A program made the position numbers and the translations under genes. Under the pieces are notes generated by a model. The model was given only the letters and a program-made list of their open reading frames with translations, was not told the DNA's origin and did not search any database. DNA of 64,000 bases from Inia geoffrensis (lineage: Eukaryota; Chordata; Mammalia; Artiodactyla; Iniidae): positions 63,620,408-63,684,407 of the forward strand of contig CM070904.1 in NCBI GenBank assembly GCA_036417435.1, read 5' to 3'. Shown here in pieces: positions 12,916 to 25,429 of the stretch (the stretch's first letter is position 1; every line of letters starts with the position of its first letter).

Positions 12916-13780
12916 TTACAACCCTCTTTTAATTAACGGCACTGTTATTTTCTCATTCTCCGTGCTTTAATTCTAAACCTCTCTATTTTGACAGGCCTAT
13001 ATTTTCATTGTAACCATCCCCACTACCACTAGCATCAGCATCAGTCATCATTAATAATATTTATATAATGCTTTATAATTTGAAAAATATTTTTGCATGC
13101 ATAATTTCTTCTTTAGGGACTAGATCCTAATTCCTTCTAAGAGACTAATTCTGGCAGCTGGAAATATTTTCTATTTAAAGTATTTAACTTGTTATTGAAC
13201 AGTAAATTTTAAATGACAATTGAGGTAAGTATAGCAAGGAGAAGTATAGAGTGCTATGAGTTAAGATAACAGGTGCCTGACTTAATTATTGTATATGAGT
13301 GTGCTTATATGTGTGTTTGTGTTTTATGAGGCTGATTAGGTAGGCTTGCTGAAGCATATTACAGTGAAGTAGATGCTGAAAGATATATGGGAGATCTAGA
13401 GGAGACAGTATGTGCGATGGCCCTGAAGTGAGAAGGAGCATGGTATTTTTAAAAATCTGAAAGAAGGCTAAGGTACTAAGAATGGAATTGCAAGGGAAAG
13501 AGTGGCAGAAGGTAAGGCTAATAACATAGGCAGAGGCTAGGGCCCCATCACAAACATATATATTGAACAGAAAGTATGACACTATATTATGTTTTATGTA
13601 ATATGTATATTTTTCACTTTTGACTTCTGAAATCCTCAGTCATGACTTAATTATAACCTAATCCTTTAAGTTACTGATTAATTGGCTTATTTTCACAAAG
13701 TATTTAATATTATAGATTTCAGTAATCACTGTTGCTTGTTACTGATTTACTCATTCTTTTGTGTTTTAAAAAATGTTTGA

Positions 13781-13995
13781 GGGCTTCCCTGGTGGCGCAG
13801 TGGTTGAGAGTACGCCTGCCGATGTAGGGGACACAGGTTCGTGCCCCGGTCTGGGAAGATCCCACATGCCGCGGAGCGGCTGGGCCCGTGAGCCATGGCT
13901 GCTGAGCCTGCGCGTCCGGAGCCTGTGCTCCGCAATGGGAGAGGCCACAACAGTGAGAGGCCCGTGTACCGCAAAAAAAAAAAGAAAAAAAAAAA
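13781..13995 (+). mobile_element. CHR-type SINE
   Basis: The head gggcttccctggtggcgcag is followed by a full-length body and an A-tail interrupted by G. The flanks aaaatgtttga and aaaaagtttga form an imperfect target-site duplication. Confidence 0.95.
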
Positions 13996-14159
13996 GTTTG
14001 AAAATACCAGATGTTTTATTGGAATAACATCGAATTTATAAGATGGTTTTCCACTATTGGGCTTTCCCATTAATATAAACTTACTCATTTATTTAGGTCT
14101 ACTTTTACATCATTCAATAAAGTTTTATAATTTTCATCACAAGTGTATTGATTGAACAA

Positions 14160-14700
14160 CACATTTACCAGGTAACCCAGCAATCCTACTCCTAGGTATT
14201 TGCCCTAGAGAATAAAAACTTATGTTCACACAAAAACCTGTACAAGAATACTTATAGCACTTCTATACATAATTGAAAAAATTGTAAACTAAATACCCTT
14301 CAGTAAGTGAATGGATAAGAAAACTATGGTACATTCCTGCAATGGACTATTACACAGCAATAAAAAGAAGGAATTACTGATACATTCAGTGACACAGATA
14401 AATCTCAAAATCTCAAAGGCATTATGACAAGTGAATAACAACAGTCTCAAAAAACTATACATTGTATGTTTCCATTTATATGGCATTGTGGAAAAAGCAA
14501 AGCTATAGCAGTTGGAACCAGATTAGTGGTTGCCAGGGGTTAGGAGAGGGATAAGGTTGTGACTACAAAGAAGCATCACGAGGGAGTTCTTTGGTGAATT
14601 ATATTCAGCACAGTTTTAGTATAAGTGAATTTTATCATAGTCTACTCTTATGAATATTACCATAAAATGTAGCATATGTGATGAAAGAAAATGTATATGT
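14160..14700 (+). mobile_element. Old L1 remnant, sense
   Basis: It contains acccagcaatcctactccta, gtgaatggataagaaaacta and acagcaataaaaagaaggaa, corresponding to the L1 ORF2 C-terminus and adjoining UTR. It is strongly diverged. Confidence 0.75.
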
Positions 14701-15006
14701 GTATAAGAGAGATGTAGAAATAGTTTCCATGATGTTATATGTAATCCAAAATAATCATCACATTTGATTTTATCTTTGATAATATAGATACATTACATAT
14801 TTACATTTTACATATTTATGATCCCGCATTATACTAGACTTAATATAATGCCAAATTTAGTCTTAATTTCCCAAGTCTACTCTGGCTGCCTGCTGCAATG
14901 TGGAGGGCAGGGGAGATATGAGTTTGGAGTGGTGTTGAAGGCGGTGACTGGGACATTTCAAGTTCCAGGTCATGATAATGCATGTTCATGTCTCTGATTT
15001 CCATAG

Positions 15007-15145
15007 ACACCCCATCACAGCGGGTACAGTTTATTCTTGGAACTGAGGATGATGATGAGGAACACATTCCTCATGACCTTTTTACAGAACTGGATGAGAT
15101 TTGCTGGCGTGAAGGTGAGGATGCTGAATGGCGAGAAACAGCCAG
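15007..15145 (+). CDS. SLC4A10: SLC4A10 coding exon, early cytosolic N-terminal domain (first exon in window)
   Basis: This exon encodes TPSQRVQFILGTEDDDEEHI and continues through PHDLFTELDEICWRE to EWRETA. That is the conserved start of the band-3-like cytosolic domain of Na+-coupled bicarbonate transporters. The acceptor reads tttccatag|AC and the donor GCCAG|gtgagg, a strong 5' splice site. The exon is 139 nt. It enters with two bases of a split codon (N|AC, an Asp codon if the previous exon ends in G) and leaves with AG of a split Arg codon completed at 25269. The acidic run EDDDEEH sits near its start. The protein is an electroneutral transporter of neurons and choroid plexus epithelium that brings in Na+ and HCO3- and regulates intracellular pH. 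SLC4A7 and SLC4A8 are similar here, so the assignment rests on the later exons. The start codon and the basic upstream exon are not in this window. Confidence 0.93.
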
Positions 15146-15793
15146 GTGAGGATTTTTTTTGTTGAAGGATGAAGGTATACTAGAGAATTTTCATGCTGTT
15201 AGAAAGAGAGATATCTAATGCCACAGTTTTGCAAACATCCGTCAGTGCTACTGGTTTCTGAAATTGCTCATCTGGCCTGGGCATATCCTATAATGGGATA
15301 TGGGTCAGGATGAAACCTGAAGGCTGTAATTATAATAAACAGTGATGCAGAATCGGCAGCAGCCGCAGTCTTAAACAATAGCATAATTTGTGTGTCATCA
15401 GGAAAACAGTAGATATTTAACAGTAATTTATTTCTATCTTTTCAACTGCTAGGTTTTGCCCCAACTGGTGATATTATCTGGGACATTTTAAAAGAAAGGG
15501 CAAACATTATAAGAGACTTTAGTTGGAGACCTGAATTTATTTACTATTTGTTGAGGGTAAAAATATTTTGTAATGTGTTTCTAGGATATATATACATTTA
15601 AACATAGTGGTTTTTAAAAATAATTTTTAAGAAATTACTTTTTCTGTCATTTGTAATTAATATTTCCATATTGCCATGTAATTGATGAATTGCTGTCATC
15701 CTTTCTTGCTTATTTACTCATTTATTTAACAAACATTTATGGTCTATTGTGTGCCAGGTGCAATGGATATAGAACAACAACAACAAAAGTCTT

Positions 15794-15913
15794 AGGGAGT
15801 TCCCTGGCAGTCCAGTGGTTAGGACTGTGCTTTCACTGTCGAGAGCATGAGTTCAATCCCTGGTTGAGGAACTAAGATCCCACAAGCCACACCAAAAACA
15901 AGAAAAAAGAAAA
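15794..15913 (+). mobile_element. CHR-1-like short tRNA-derived SINE
   Basis: It starts gggagttccctggcagtcca, has a tRNA-like B box (gagttcaatccctgg), reads ggaactaagatcccacaagc and ends in an A-rich tail. This shorter SINE type is found across cetaceans and ruminant relatives. It lies about 650 bp after the exon ending at 15145. Confidence 0.88.
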
Positions 15914-16064
15914 AAACACCTTAGATCTTGCTTTTAACAACCTCACCTCTAATGTGGGATTTAGATAAGTAAAGTTGTAAGTACTGTATAATGAATGCTG
16001 TGATACAGGTGTGCACTAGGAACTGCGAGCACGCCTAGGGTTGTCTTTTACCTGCTGCTTCCGA

Positions 16065-16165
16065 AATTTTAATGTGAATACATATCACCAGGGACCTTGT
16101 TGAAATGTAGATTCAGTAGACCTTAGGAATAGAGTCTCAGGTCTTGCATTTAATCATTGCCTTAA
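16065..16165. mobile_element. MER5-like hAT remnant
   Basis: atatcaccagggaccttgtt, followed by gaaatgtagattcagtagac and gagtctcaggtc, resembles the MER5 group. It is short and diverged. Confidence 0.5.
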
Positions 16166-16289
16166 CTCTAGCCAGAGGTAGTGTGGAATTAAATGTTCAA
16201 TCAGGATAATATTATAAATAATACTGGCCTGGTTAATTCTTGTTTGATATAATTTAAATGGTCTTTGTAGCTCTCTTTTATTTATAATA

Positions 16290-17150
16290 TACTAAAAGTA
16301 AATAGAAGAAGATAAAAATGGTTTTCACCTAGTTCATCTCTGTTAACATTAAAAAAATTAACTGCTAATATTTAAAATTCAAAAATCATAGAAAGGTAAA
16401 AAAGCAAGAACATTGCTCTACTCTTGTTCATACTACTTCTCCTCAAAGGTAATCACTATTAATTGCTTCTTGTACATCTTTTCATAAAAATTTTAATGCC
16501 TAGATCTGCATGTAAATGTATGCCCTTTTTATATTTACATAAGAGGTATTATATACTGCGTTCATGCCTTGCTTTTTTCATTTAATATATTTGGATCATT
16601 TTCCATGTTATCAATACAGATTACTCAATCTTTTTAACCTCTTTAATGACTGCATCACATTTAGTTATGGATGAACTTTCATTTATTTAGCCAGTCTTGA
16701 TAGGGATTTAGATTGCTTTTTTTTTTTTTTTTTTTTTTTGCTGTAAACATTGCTGCAATAATCATTTACACATATATTTTGGGATTTTTTTGTAGGTATT
16801 CATGTAGGGTGAATTTTTAGCAGTGGAATTTATGTGTCAAAGAGAGCAGACTTTTTTTTACTTTTATAGATATTGCAAAATTGCCTTCATAAAATGTTTT
16901 GGTAATTTATACTTCCCTCAACAAGGTATGAGAATGCTTATTTCCCCCAAACCTTTGCCACACAAAATCATCAAACTTATAAACATTTTGGCTAATTTTG
17001 TAGATGCAAAATAAATCTCAGTGTTTTCATTTGTATTTCTCTAATTATTAGTGAGATTGAACATTTTTTCATGTTTTTATTTTTTTCCTGAGAACTAACT
17101 GTTCATTTCCTTTACCTGTTTTATTTCAAGTCATTCATTTTTTTACTTGT
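16290..17150 (-). mobile_element. Old L1 remnant, antisense
   Basis: The stretch resembles the complement of old L1 ORF2: atgaactttcatttatttag, gctgtaaacattgctgcaat and gattgaacattttttcatg, with a T-run at 16718-16739. It is very diverged and the edges are uncertain. Confidence 0.6.
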
Positions 17151-18224
17151 GTTTTTTAATGCCTTAAACTGGTGGAATGTTATTCTGTGTGAATTACCTT
17201 TTTAATGAAAAAACTACATAAATTCTTTCTGATGCTATTATAATATTTTAAATATAGAACTAAATTTGAAACAGTTTTTATATGACCTGGCAAATTTTGA
17301 GATTAAGAACCATCTACCTAATTTTTTTCTTCCAACTGCATCAAAAACCAAGTATTATTTTCAAGGATATAATATGTGTGCTCATCTTCTTTGATGACAG
17401 AAAAACAATATATGATAATATTCTCCACCAATTAGTGTTATACGTTTTGCTCTTTCATGATTAAAGAGTTGTTGATAAGGAATTTGAAGTGCAAACCTCC
17501 CTGTTTAAGGCTAGAGGCATCGTCTTCAGCTGGTTCTAAGAAACAGGTGTTCCTGGCTGACTTGAAGGAAGGAGATCTGGTGGTTATGATGACTATACAG
17601 CTCTGGTTAGAATCTCTTTAATCAATTGCTGAGAAGTACTTTTTAGAAGCATTTCTTTTATATTTCTTTCTTCACTCTCATCCCTCAGGATAGAGCTGAG
17701 AAGTAAGATTGGAATATGCATTTTGACAGGAGTAACTCCCTTATTATTAAAATGGTTGGTGATTTTTCACCTCCCAGATCAAATGGTGATCTATTCCTTT
17801 TAAGCAGTAACTTCCTTGTAACTTTCCCACTCTCATCAAGCTAGGAGATAGCAGAGCAATGCTAGAATCTTAACTCTTTTCTTGTCACAATTGAGCAGGT
17901 AGAATTTTATCATGCTCTAATGGATTAACTTGAACAACATGTTTATCCTAAGCCATCAAAATATGTTGCTGTTTATTTATAAAGAATGAGAGAGGTGACC
18001 CAGTTACTTATTAATATTCTCTAATGTTGTTAGATAGGACCTGTGTTCTTAGCCCTGCTTCTGGAACCTTATGCACGGTGCAGGTATTTGAGGTTCGGGA
18101 GACATCTGATGAACAATCAAAATAGTATCAGACATTGAAGAGGAGAGTAGATAAATTTTGGCTGAGACACAACACGTCAGGGAAGAACAGAACGTGTTTA
18201 CTGAGGACTTAGAAATGGAGTAGG

Positions 18225-18431
18225 GGGCTTCCCTGGTGGCGCAGTTGTTGAGAGTCCGCCTGCCGATGCAGGGGACATGGGTTTGTGCCCCGGTCTGGGA
18301 AGATCCCACGTGCCGCGGAGCAGCTGGGCCCGTGAGCCATGGCCGCTGAGCCTGCGTGTCCGGAGCCTGTCCTCCGCAATGGGAGAGGCCACAACAGTGA
18401 GAGGCCCGCGTACCGAGGAAAAAAAAAAAAA
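18225..18431 (+). mobile_element. CHR-type SINE (left arm of an inverted pair)
   Basis: It starts gggcttccctggtggcgcag and ends with an A-tail. The target-site duplication agaaatggagtagg lies at 18211-18224 and again at about 18431-18445. Only about 41 nt separate it from an oppositely oriented CHR copy. Confidence 0.96.
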
Positions 18432-18468
18432 GAAATGGAGTAGGTTTTAAAGTGGTGGAAGTAATTTT

Positions 18469-18472
<4 letters not shown>

Positions 18473-18522
<50 letters not shown>

Positions 18523-18710
18523 ACGCGGGCCTCTCACTGCTGTGGCCTCTCCCATTGTGGAGCACAGGCTCCGGACGCACAGGCTCAGCGGCCATGGCTC
18601 ACGGGCCCAGCCGCTCCGCAGCATGTGGGATCTTCCCAGACCGGGGCACGAACCTGTGTCCACTAGCCTCGGCATGTGGACTCTCAACCACTGTGCCACC
18701 AGGGAAGCCC
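18473..18710 (-). mobile_element. CHR-type SINE, reverse orientation (right arm of an inverted pair)
   Basis: A 45-nt poly-T (18473-18517) is followed by the reverse-complement CHR body, ending ccaccagggaagccc. The flanks gtaattttgttct and gcaattttgtact form an imperfect target-site duplication. The long unbroken tail suggests a relatively recent insertion or tail slippage. Confidence 0.95.
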
Positions 18711-20611
18711 AGCAATTTTGTACTTGATGCCCTAGTTCATCTAACAAAACTAAGTTTAGTTAATTCATGACTCCATCTGATTTTTTAAATACAATTTAAT
18801 TCTAATAAATCATAACCATTTGAAGTACTTCTTTCTTTTGAATAGTATTCCAGGGGGATTAATAATTTTCTACCCTAATAGTAGAAATAAAAAGGATATT
18901 TTATCAGCACATTGCACCTGCCACATATCACATCTTGAATAATTCATGCCCACTGTTGTTGCCAAGTAAAACTTAAGCAAAGTTTTAGGTTTTGAAGCTA
19001 AATTTTTGAATAATAATTATTTAATAAATGTTTGTGAAAACCAACTGTTCCCTTTTAAAAAACCCTAGAGGAAGCCATATGACAGAGCTAATGAAATCAA
19101 CACAATTGCAATGTCCTGCTTATAAATAACATATAATGTTATTAATAGAAAAATACCCAAAGATACAACAGCTGTGCAGTTGTGGAGACAACATGCTTGA
19201 CTCACTGTGGTTGCCCTTTAAAAATGCTTCCCACAAATGAGCTCAGCAGAGGCAAAGAAAGGGATAGCAGTTAGGCCTCTGATACATACATGGTAATGTG
19301 GAAAAAGATTATTACATCAAAACAATTTTATTGATGATGTGAAGGTATTTGATATTTAAAATTGGTAAAGGGTCAAGTCATCAGGATTTTTCAGTGCAAT
19401 GTGAGGTTTGAAAATAATATGAATTAAGAACAGCTAATGTCAATAAACTCTAAGTGTGGATACATTTTAATACCCCTTTCCTCTTGAAATAGGTACTTGA
19501 TGATTACATATGTTAATCTCCAGCCCCCACGCTAACCATGTTCCCCCTTCACCCTCCATATCCTTAACTCTACCCAAAAAGGATATTTTCTCTTGAGAAT
19601 TCATGACTTCCCCCAAGACTATCATTTTGGATGATATGGTAACTCCTTTACTCCCTTTTTTGGGTAGAATCAGAGAATAAAAATTATTAGAAAAGTTAAA
19701 CTAAATTAGTGAGAATAAAATAAACAGAAAGAGGTAAATTCTATAGAAACTATCTATCTCTAATTTGCAGAAGAATTTTATTTTGTAGATTTCTAATCTG
19801 AATATTGTAGAGGAGATTATCATCAACTTAATCCTCAAAGAATTCAGGAAACACCTATTTTATGTTGTTGCTGCTTAGTAGAAAGAGATTCCAATGTGTT
19901 AATTATGGATGAAAACAGACACAGACATACTGAAGGAAATGAAAATAATCTCAACAGAGTTTAAATCCACCCCTCCCCCATAGAAAATGTCATGCAGTTG
20001 GCCTACAATTTCTTTTTTTTTCATTGTCCGTCACATCTCATTCATGCCTGTGAGACTCTTGTTTGCTTTGGTTTGCTATTCAAACAAATGTCAACTGAGT
20101 TTATTTGAAAACTGGAATAAATTGCAGCACTTTAGGTCATTAACTGCAACCAGGCATTTTGTAACTGACAGTATATTCAATGACTACAAATCTTAAAACA
20201 GGATTTGGTGTGTTCTTAGACCTGCTAATTTCTATCTTTGGAGTATGAAATGGAATGAAAAACAGAAAAGAGAGATATACTTATGTATCTTTAAAATATA
20301 TTCATTTAAATATCTTTTAAAGCTTTTGGCATCATTCTGGAGTTGGCATAAAACACTGAATCTTGAAATGTTTAGTAACTTGATATTTGTAACTTGTGGG
20401 TTCCTTTTTATGGAAAGTATCTTATGTTTCCTCCTGTAATACTCATAAAACCTATGCTTATATCAAACCATCCATGCATATAACTTATATTTGGCCATCC
20501 AAACTGCTTGGAACTCACAAGAGTCTCCATTCTTGGTCTAAAAGATCAAGCCCCCAGTTTGAAAGAAATTATCCTAAAGGAAGGAGTTTTTGTTTTTAAA
20601 ATGTCTTCTCA

Positions 20612-21870
20612 GATAGACAAGTAGTTCAATGGAACAGAATAGAGAACTAAGAAAAACTAACCCAAGTACAGCTAACTGATTTTTGACAAAGGTGAAGGAA
20701 GAATTGTCTTTTCAACAAATGGTACTGGAACAATTAGAGATCTACATAGAGGTAAAAAATATAAACTTCAATCTAAACTTCACAGTGTATACAAAAATTA
20801 ATTCAAAATTAATCATAAATCTAAATGTAAAACATAAAGCTATACAAATGTTAGAGAAAACTTAAGAGAAAATCTTCAGGACCTAGGGCTAGAAGATGAG
20901 TTTTTAGGCATGATACCAAAAGCACAATCTTTTGAAGAAAAGAAGATATTCTTAAATTGGACTTCACCAGAATTAAAAACTTTTTGCTGTGAAAAATCCT
21001 GTTAGAGGATGAAGACAAACTAGACAGGGAGAAAATATTCAGAAACCATATATTTGACAAAAATATTATATCTAGAATATGTAAAGAACTCTAAATGTTA
21101 AACAGTATGAAAACAAATCAATTGGAAAAATGGGCCAAAAAAAGGCCTTTCAAAGAAGAGATACACATGGCACATAAACACATAAAATGGTGTTCAACAG
21201 CATTAGTCATTAGGGAAATGTAAATTAAAACCCCTATGAGATACCACTGCACACCTAATAGAATAACTAAAGTAAAAAAAAAAAGTCATAATAGCAAATG
21301 CTGGTGAAGATATAGAGACACTGGATCTCTCAGCTATTGCTGGTGTGAATGTAAAATGGTAGCACTGCTCTAGAAAACAGTGTGATAGTTTCTTATAAAA
21401 CTAAGCATGCATTAGTAAATATGACTCAGCAATCACAGTCTTGGGCATTTATCCTAGAGAAATGAAAACTTATGTTCACACAAAACCTCTACATGAATGT
21501 TCATAGCAGCTTCATTTGTAATCGCAAAAACCTATAAACAACTCAGATATCCTTCAGTGGGTGAATGGTTAAATAAACTTTGGTACATCCATACAGTGGA
21601 ATACTTTTCAACAATAAAAAGGAACAAACTATTGATATATACAACAACTTGGCTGGATCTCAAGGGCATTGTGTTTTAGTGAAAAAATGTCTATCTCAAA
21701 AAGTTGCAAACTATATGATTCCATTTACATAACATCCTCAAAATGACAAAACTATAGTGATGAAGAACAGATTAATGATTACCTGGGGAAAGAAACAGGG
21801 TGAAGATTGGGAATATAAAGGAAGCTCATTTGTGGTTATGGAACAGTTTTGTATCTTGATTATGGTGGTG
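20612..21870 (+). mobile_element. Old L1 remnant, sense (ORF2 C-terminal part)
   Basis: It opens with caatggaacagaatagagaa and runs through actgatttttgacaaaggtg to a fragment translating to GEWLNKLWYIHTVEYFSTIK (near 21550-21620), the L1 ORF2 C-terminus. Several frameshifts and stops are present. An AC-rich simple repeat and a C-run follow at 21876-21908. Confidence 0.85.
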
Positions 21871-21875
21871 GTTTT

Positions 21876-21908
21876 TACACACACACAAACACACGTACAC
21901 CCCCCCCA
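21876..21908. repeat. AC-rich simple repeat with C-run
   Basis: acacacacaaacacacgtac is followed by a run of eight C. It adjoins the 3' end of an old L1. Confidence 0.8.
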
Positions 21909-22847
21909 TATCTTCTCAAGATTCTTAATCTAAATATTCCTTTTCAAAGGAACCAAGATAAAATGATGTAGATGCTTCTTTACTTATTTAATTATTTTCA
22001 CTGTTATCTGGAAGTAAAGTTTAACTATAAATTCCCTTAGAAGAAGGGGTTGGATCATTTTGCGTAGATCAAGAAGCCCATGGATATTTAAAAATGAATT
22101 TATTATTAGCGTTATTACAACTTACAAACAATATTATTGTATGGGTCAGTCTATAGGTTTATACTTAAGTAATTAAGAAACAATATGGTTTTTTAGTAAT
22201 GTATCAACACTCTTTTCAGGATTTCTTGAGTGAAAATTTTAAATACAACATTTTAGTAGCAATTCTGTATAGAAAGATGACAGAAAGTACCAGAGCTTCC
22301 AGAAAAGAGAAATCTATAGTCCCCCAAACAAAATTACACCGTTTTATGACCCTAATTCTTCTTTACTGCACAACAGACTGGAAACTAGATTTCAAATCTA
22401 ACAAGGTTCTTCAGTCAAAATAACACCAGCATAAGTGATGCTGTAAAGACTCCCTTCTTTTATTCTTTTTGTCTGAAAAACCACGTCATATGTGAGTAGT
22501 ATATAAGGTGACAGAAGATTTAATAAAAGTTGTATCCACTCTCTTGGTACACCTTCTGTGGATAACAGAAGATGAGAGGGAGAGAACACAGAACATTTTT
22601 CAACTTGAGATTTGTCCCAGACAAGAAGGAAAATTAAATGTTAAATCTGTTGTTTTCACTATAGGCTTTAGCATAAGATGTCTTAGCTAAAAAAGTCCAT
22701 AAATCCAACTGAAGTAATTGTATTATGGTAGAAAATGGGCACAGACTCTGGAGAAAAACAAGAACAGTTGGAGTTGATCTGGTTTGACAAGGTTAGTGAC
22801 TAGGTGATCCTGGACAAATTTTGAATGTGTTGAATTTGTCTTCTCAT

Positions 22848-22985
22848 TTTACAGATGAGAAAACTGTGGCCCAGAGAAGTTGAAAGACTTTCCCTTGGTC
22901 ACACAGCAATTTAGATATAGAGTAGGGCCCCAAACCTAGATTTCTTTTTATTCCCAACTAGTCCAATACACTTTCCACAGTACTA
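22848..22985 (-). mobile_element. MIR SINE remnant, antisense
   Basis: ttacagatgagaaaactgtg followed by ttggtcacacagcaatttag matches the conserved core and 3' region of mammalian MIR in reverse. Confidence 0.7.
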
Positions 22986-23164
22986 TCCCATTTCAAAATG
23001 TCTGTCAAGAGGTTGATCCTTGGAGATATTGACATTCACAATGTTACCATGTCCTTACTTTTATACCTGGCAAAAAATACTAGATTATTATATTTATCAA
23101 AAGTATGTTCACTCTCACCATTAATTCTAATTAGGAACTTGATGCTGGTATGAATTGCTAAAAT

Positions 23165-23565
23165 TTGTATCAGTTAGGATAGACTAAATTATGCTAGAAA
23201 AAATATCCTGTAATTTCAAAAGCTTAAAATCACAAAGGTTTATTTATGGTTCATGATACATGTCCATCATGAATCAGTAGAGGCTCTGCACCACTGCACT
23301 AGTTGTTACTCAGAGACACTGGATGATAGAACCGCCTACATCTTGAACATAGCTGGTGGCCACAGATGGAAAAAGAGCTCCAGAGGGTCTCATCCTAGCA
23401 ATGAAAAACTCCAGTCTGGAAGTGGCACAGATAATTTCTGCTCACAATTCTTTGTCAACAGTGGCCTCACCCAGTTAAAAGAAAGCCAGGTCGTGATATC
23501 CTACTCTTTACAAAGAAGAGAGGGAGAACTAGTTATAGTTGGTGAGCAATATTAATGACCGTCCC
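23165..23565 (-). mobile_element. Degenerate endogenous-retrovirus-type LTR, antisense
   Basis: The segment begins agttaggatagactaaatta, has aacctttgtg-type text beside a reversed AATAAA-like signal and ends gtgagcaatattaatgacc. It resembles a mammalian MaLR/ERVL-type LTR in reverse, diverged and without internal retroviral genes. A 100-codon reading frame inside it is chance. The subfamily cannot be assigned from sequence alone. Confidence 0.5.
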
Positions 23566-25268
23566 ATGATCTGTGTTGCATTATGGCCCTGTAAAGGGCT
23601 GAAAATTGTTAAGATTCACTAATATGAAAAAATTCCCAACTGTGTAGACAAAAATACTCTATAAAATTGTCACCATTTGAGGAGATACTGTCAGGGATTT
23701 GTGCTTAAATATAAGTTTTTTCAACCTTCAAGCATTCTCTAAACTTATGATAGGCATAAACATATGCCTGTAAATTTTTGGCAGGCATAACCGTTCTTCC
23801 CTACTAGTTTCCTTTTTACTTCCTGACGTTTTCGTCCTTGAACTCTGAGGACAGATCCATAGCTGTCTTTATCGTTCTTGGAACTCTACACACTAATCTT
23901 TCTGACTAGCCCTTTTGCTTAGTTTTTTTAGCTGGCCGATACACTGGTTCTTAACTATACAAGTGTCCTCTGTTGGAGTTGGAGTTGGATCATTTGATTA
24001 CACAAAACAGCAATAAAATATCATTATAGATAGGAAGTTTGAGTGATATTGCATGGAGAGAGGAAGTTAGCACAAAAGTGACAAGGAGAGAAAATATGAG
24101 GAAAATGGTGGGGGTTGGAGAGAGGAGAGGCATTTAGGCTAGGCTTCATTAGAAATGGTGGAATTAATATGGTTATCTACTAAGATTAAAAAGCAAGTCC
24201 CTAAAAGAATAAGAGATTTAGTGCTAGTGCCAGAGCAGTAAAATCATCGATTTCTCTTTATCCCTTCCATTTATCTTAGTTAGAAACAATCTCAGATATT
24301 ACTACTCATTTCACTCCAAGAAGGCAGTGGTCTCCCATTTGGCACCGTGTTATCAAGGTTCTTCTATTCTCTGGCCCTGGCAGGAACACTCAGGGAACGG
24401 GGCCTGAGCTCAGTTCTCATAGATTTAGTCCCTAGGAAGTGCATACAATCACTAGATTTCATTCAAACAGGCCTAATAAGTATTTTTCCTACAGAATAGT
24501 CCCCAAATTATACTAGCTTCCCTAAAAATCAAAGGGCAAAATTGTCAAGAGATTCAAATATTGTTTTAAGACCTCGCACTAAAAGAAAAATGAGTACACT
24601 CTTTCATTTTCTTTTGCATTTTTTAACCACCGTTATCTTTCCATGTAGTGTACCCTCTTTATTAGTTCTACAACAGATTCCCTGTGACCACTGACTAAAC
24701 ATTTATATTGATATATTTTTTCAGTGCTAGAAAGATTAATTAAAAAAACTGAGTTTTTGTTTGTTTTAAACATATCTTTCAATGACAGAAAGAATGTTTG
24801 TTAAATGGAATTAAAATGAAATAAACCAGATGACTTGGACTGGCTTTTACTTACTTCTGAAATCCTTGAAACCAAGAAGTAATGTGAATAGCTTTATACT
24901 TCTACCTTTTATTGTTGGGATAAAGGTTCATTCATCTACAATGTAATATTCAATGTGCTGATAATAATATTTATTTGTAACTTGGGAAAAATTCAAAATT
25001 AGGTAATTTAATGCCTGAAGGGAGATCTCTTAAAGTGAATGCAATGCATGTTCTATGGAAATATTTTTGCCATAAATATCAGTGTCTTTATGGTAGTAAA
25101 ATCATTTGTTTTATACTTATGGCTAAAATTCACCCCCCTTTCTTTATTTTTCATCTTGGAACGGCCTTCTTTTAATGTGCTTTGTTTTAAGAATAATTTT
25201 ATAGCAGGGTAATGGTGAAATAAAAACGTGTTACAAATTTTTAAAAATTATAATATTTATTTGTATAG

Positions 25269-25429
25269 GTGGTTGAAGTTTGAAGAAGATGTGGAAGATG
25301 GAGGGGAAAGGTGGAGCAAGCCTTATGTGGCTACTCTTTCACTGCACAGCTTGTTTGAGTTGAGAAGTTGTATTCTGAATGGAACTGTGTTGCTGGACAT
25401 GCATGCCAACACCTTAGAAGAAATTGCAG
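25269..25429 (+). CDS. SLC4A10: SLC4A10 coding exon, N-terminal domain core
   Basis: The exon completes the split Arg codon and encodes [20 protein letters not shown], then [19 protein letters not shown] and [14 protein letters not shown]. The WLKFEEDVE and RWSKPYV stretches are hallmarks of the SLC4 cytosolic domain. The Leu-Leu-Asp-Met-His-Ala-Asn version of the segment after LNGT agrees with SLC4A10 rather than SLC4A7, as far as I recall those sequences. The acceptor is tttgtatag|G and the donor GCAG|gtacgt. The length is 161 nt, entering in phase 2 and leaving in phase 1 with the first base of an Asp codon. No frameshift or stop is present. The intron before it is about 10 kb and the one after it about 7 kb. 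Confidence 0.96.

Larger units (their letters stand above)
1..15006 (+). other. SLC4A10: SLC4A10 upstream intron, 3' part
   Basis: This is intron sequence before the first recognised exon and it carries no coding exon that I can see. It is repeat-rich: two L1 3' ends, antisense L1 blocks, six CHR SINEs or SINE-like insertions, MER5-like hAT remnants and L2 pieces, listed separately. Stretches such as 2100-3058, 5000-5780, 6030-6800 and 9510-11590 hold no repeat or gene I can name, apart from a short CT-rich run at about 10236-10282. Confidence 0.75.
15146..25268 (+). other. SLC4A10: SLC4A10 intron
   Basis: The intron is bounded by gtgagg and tttgtatag. It contains a CHR-1-like SINE, a MER5-like piece, an old antisense L1, an inverted pair of CHR SINEs, an old sense L1, a MIR and an LTR-like element, listed separately. 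The stretches 17160-18210, 18725-20610, 21910-22840 and 23565-25268 show AT-rich sequence with no feature I can name. Confidence 0.8.

Noticed and set aside
18049..18747. 232-codon reverse-strand frame
   Set aside because: It runs through two CHR SINEs and a poly-Lys (poly-A) stretch, so it is repeat-derived translation.
23253..23555. 100-codon frame
   Set aside because: It falls within an LTR-like repeat and has no similarity to known protein families.
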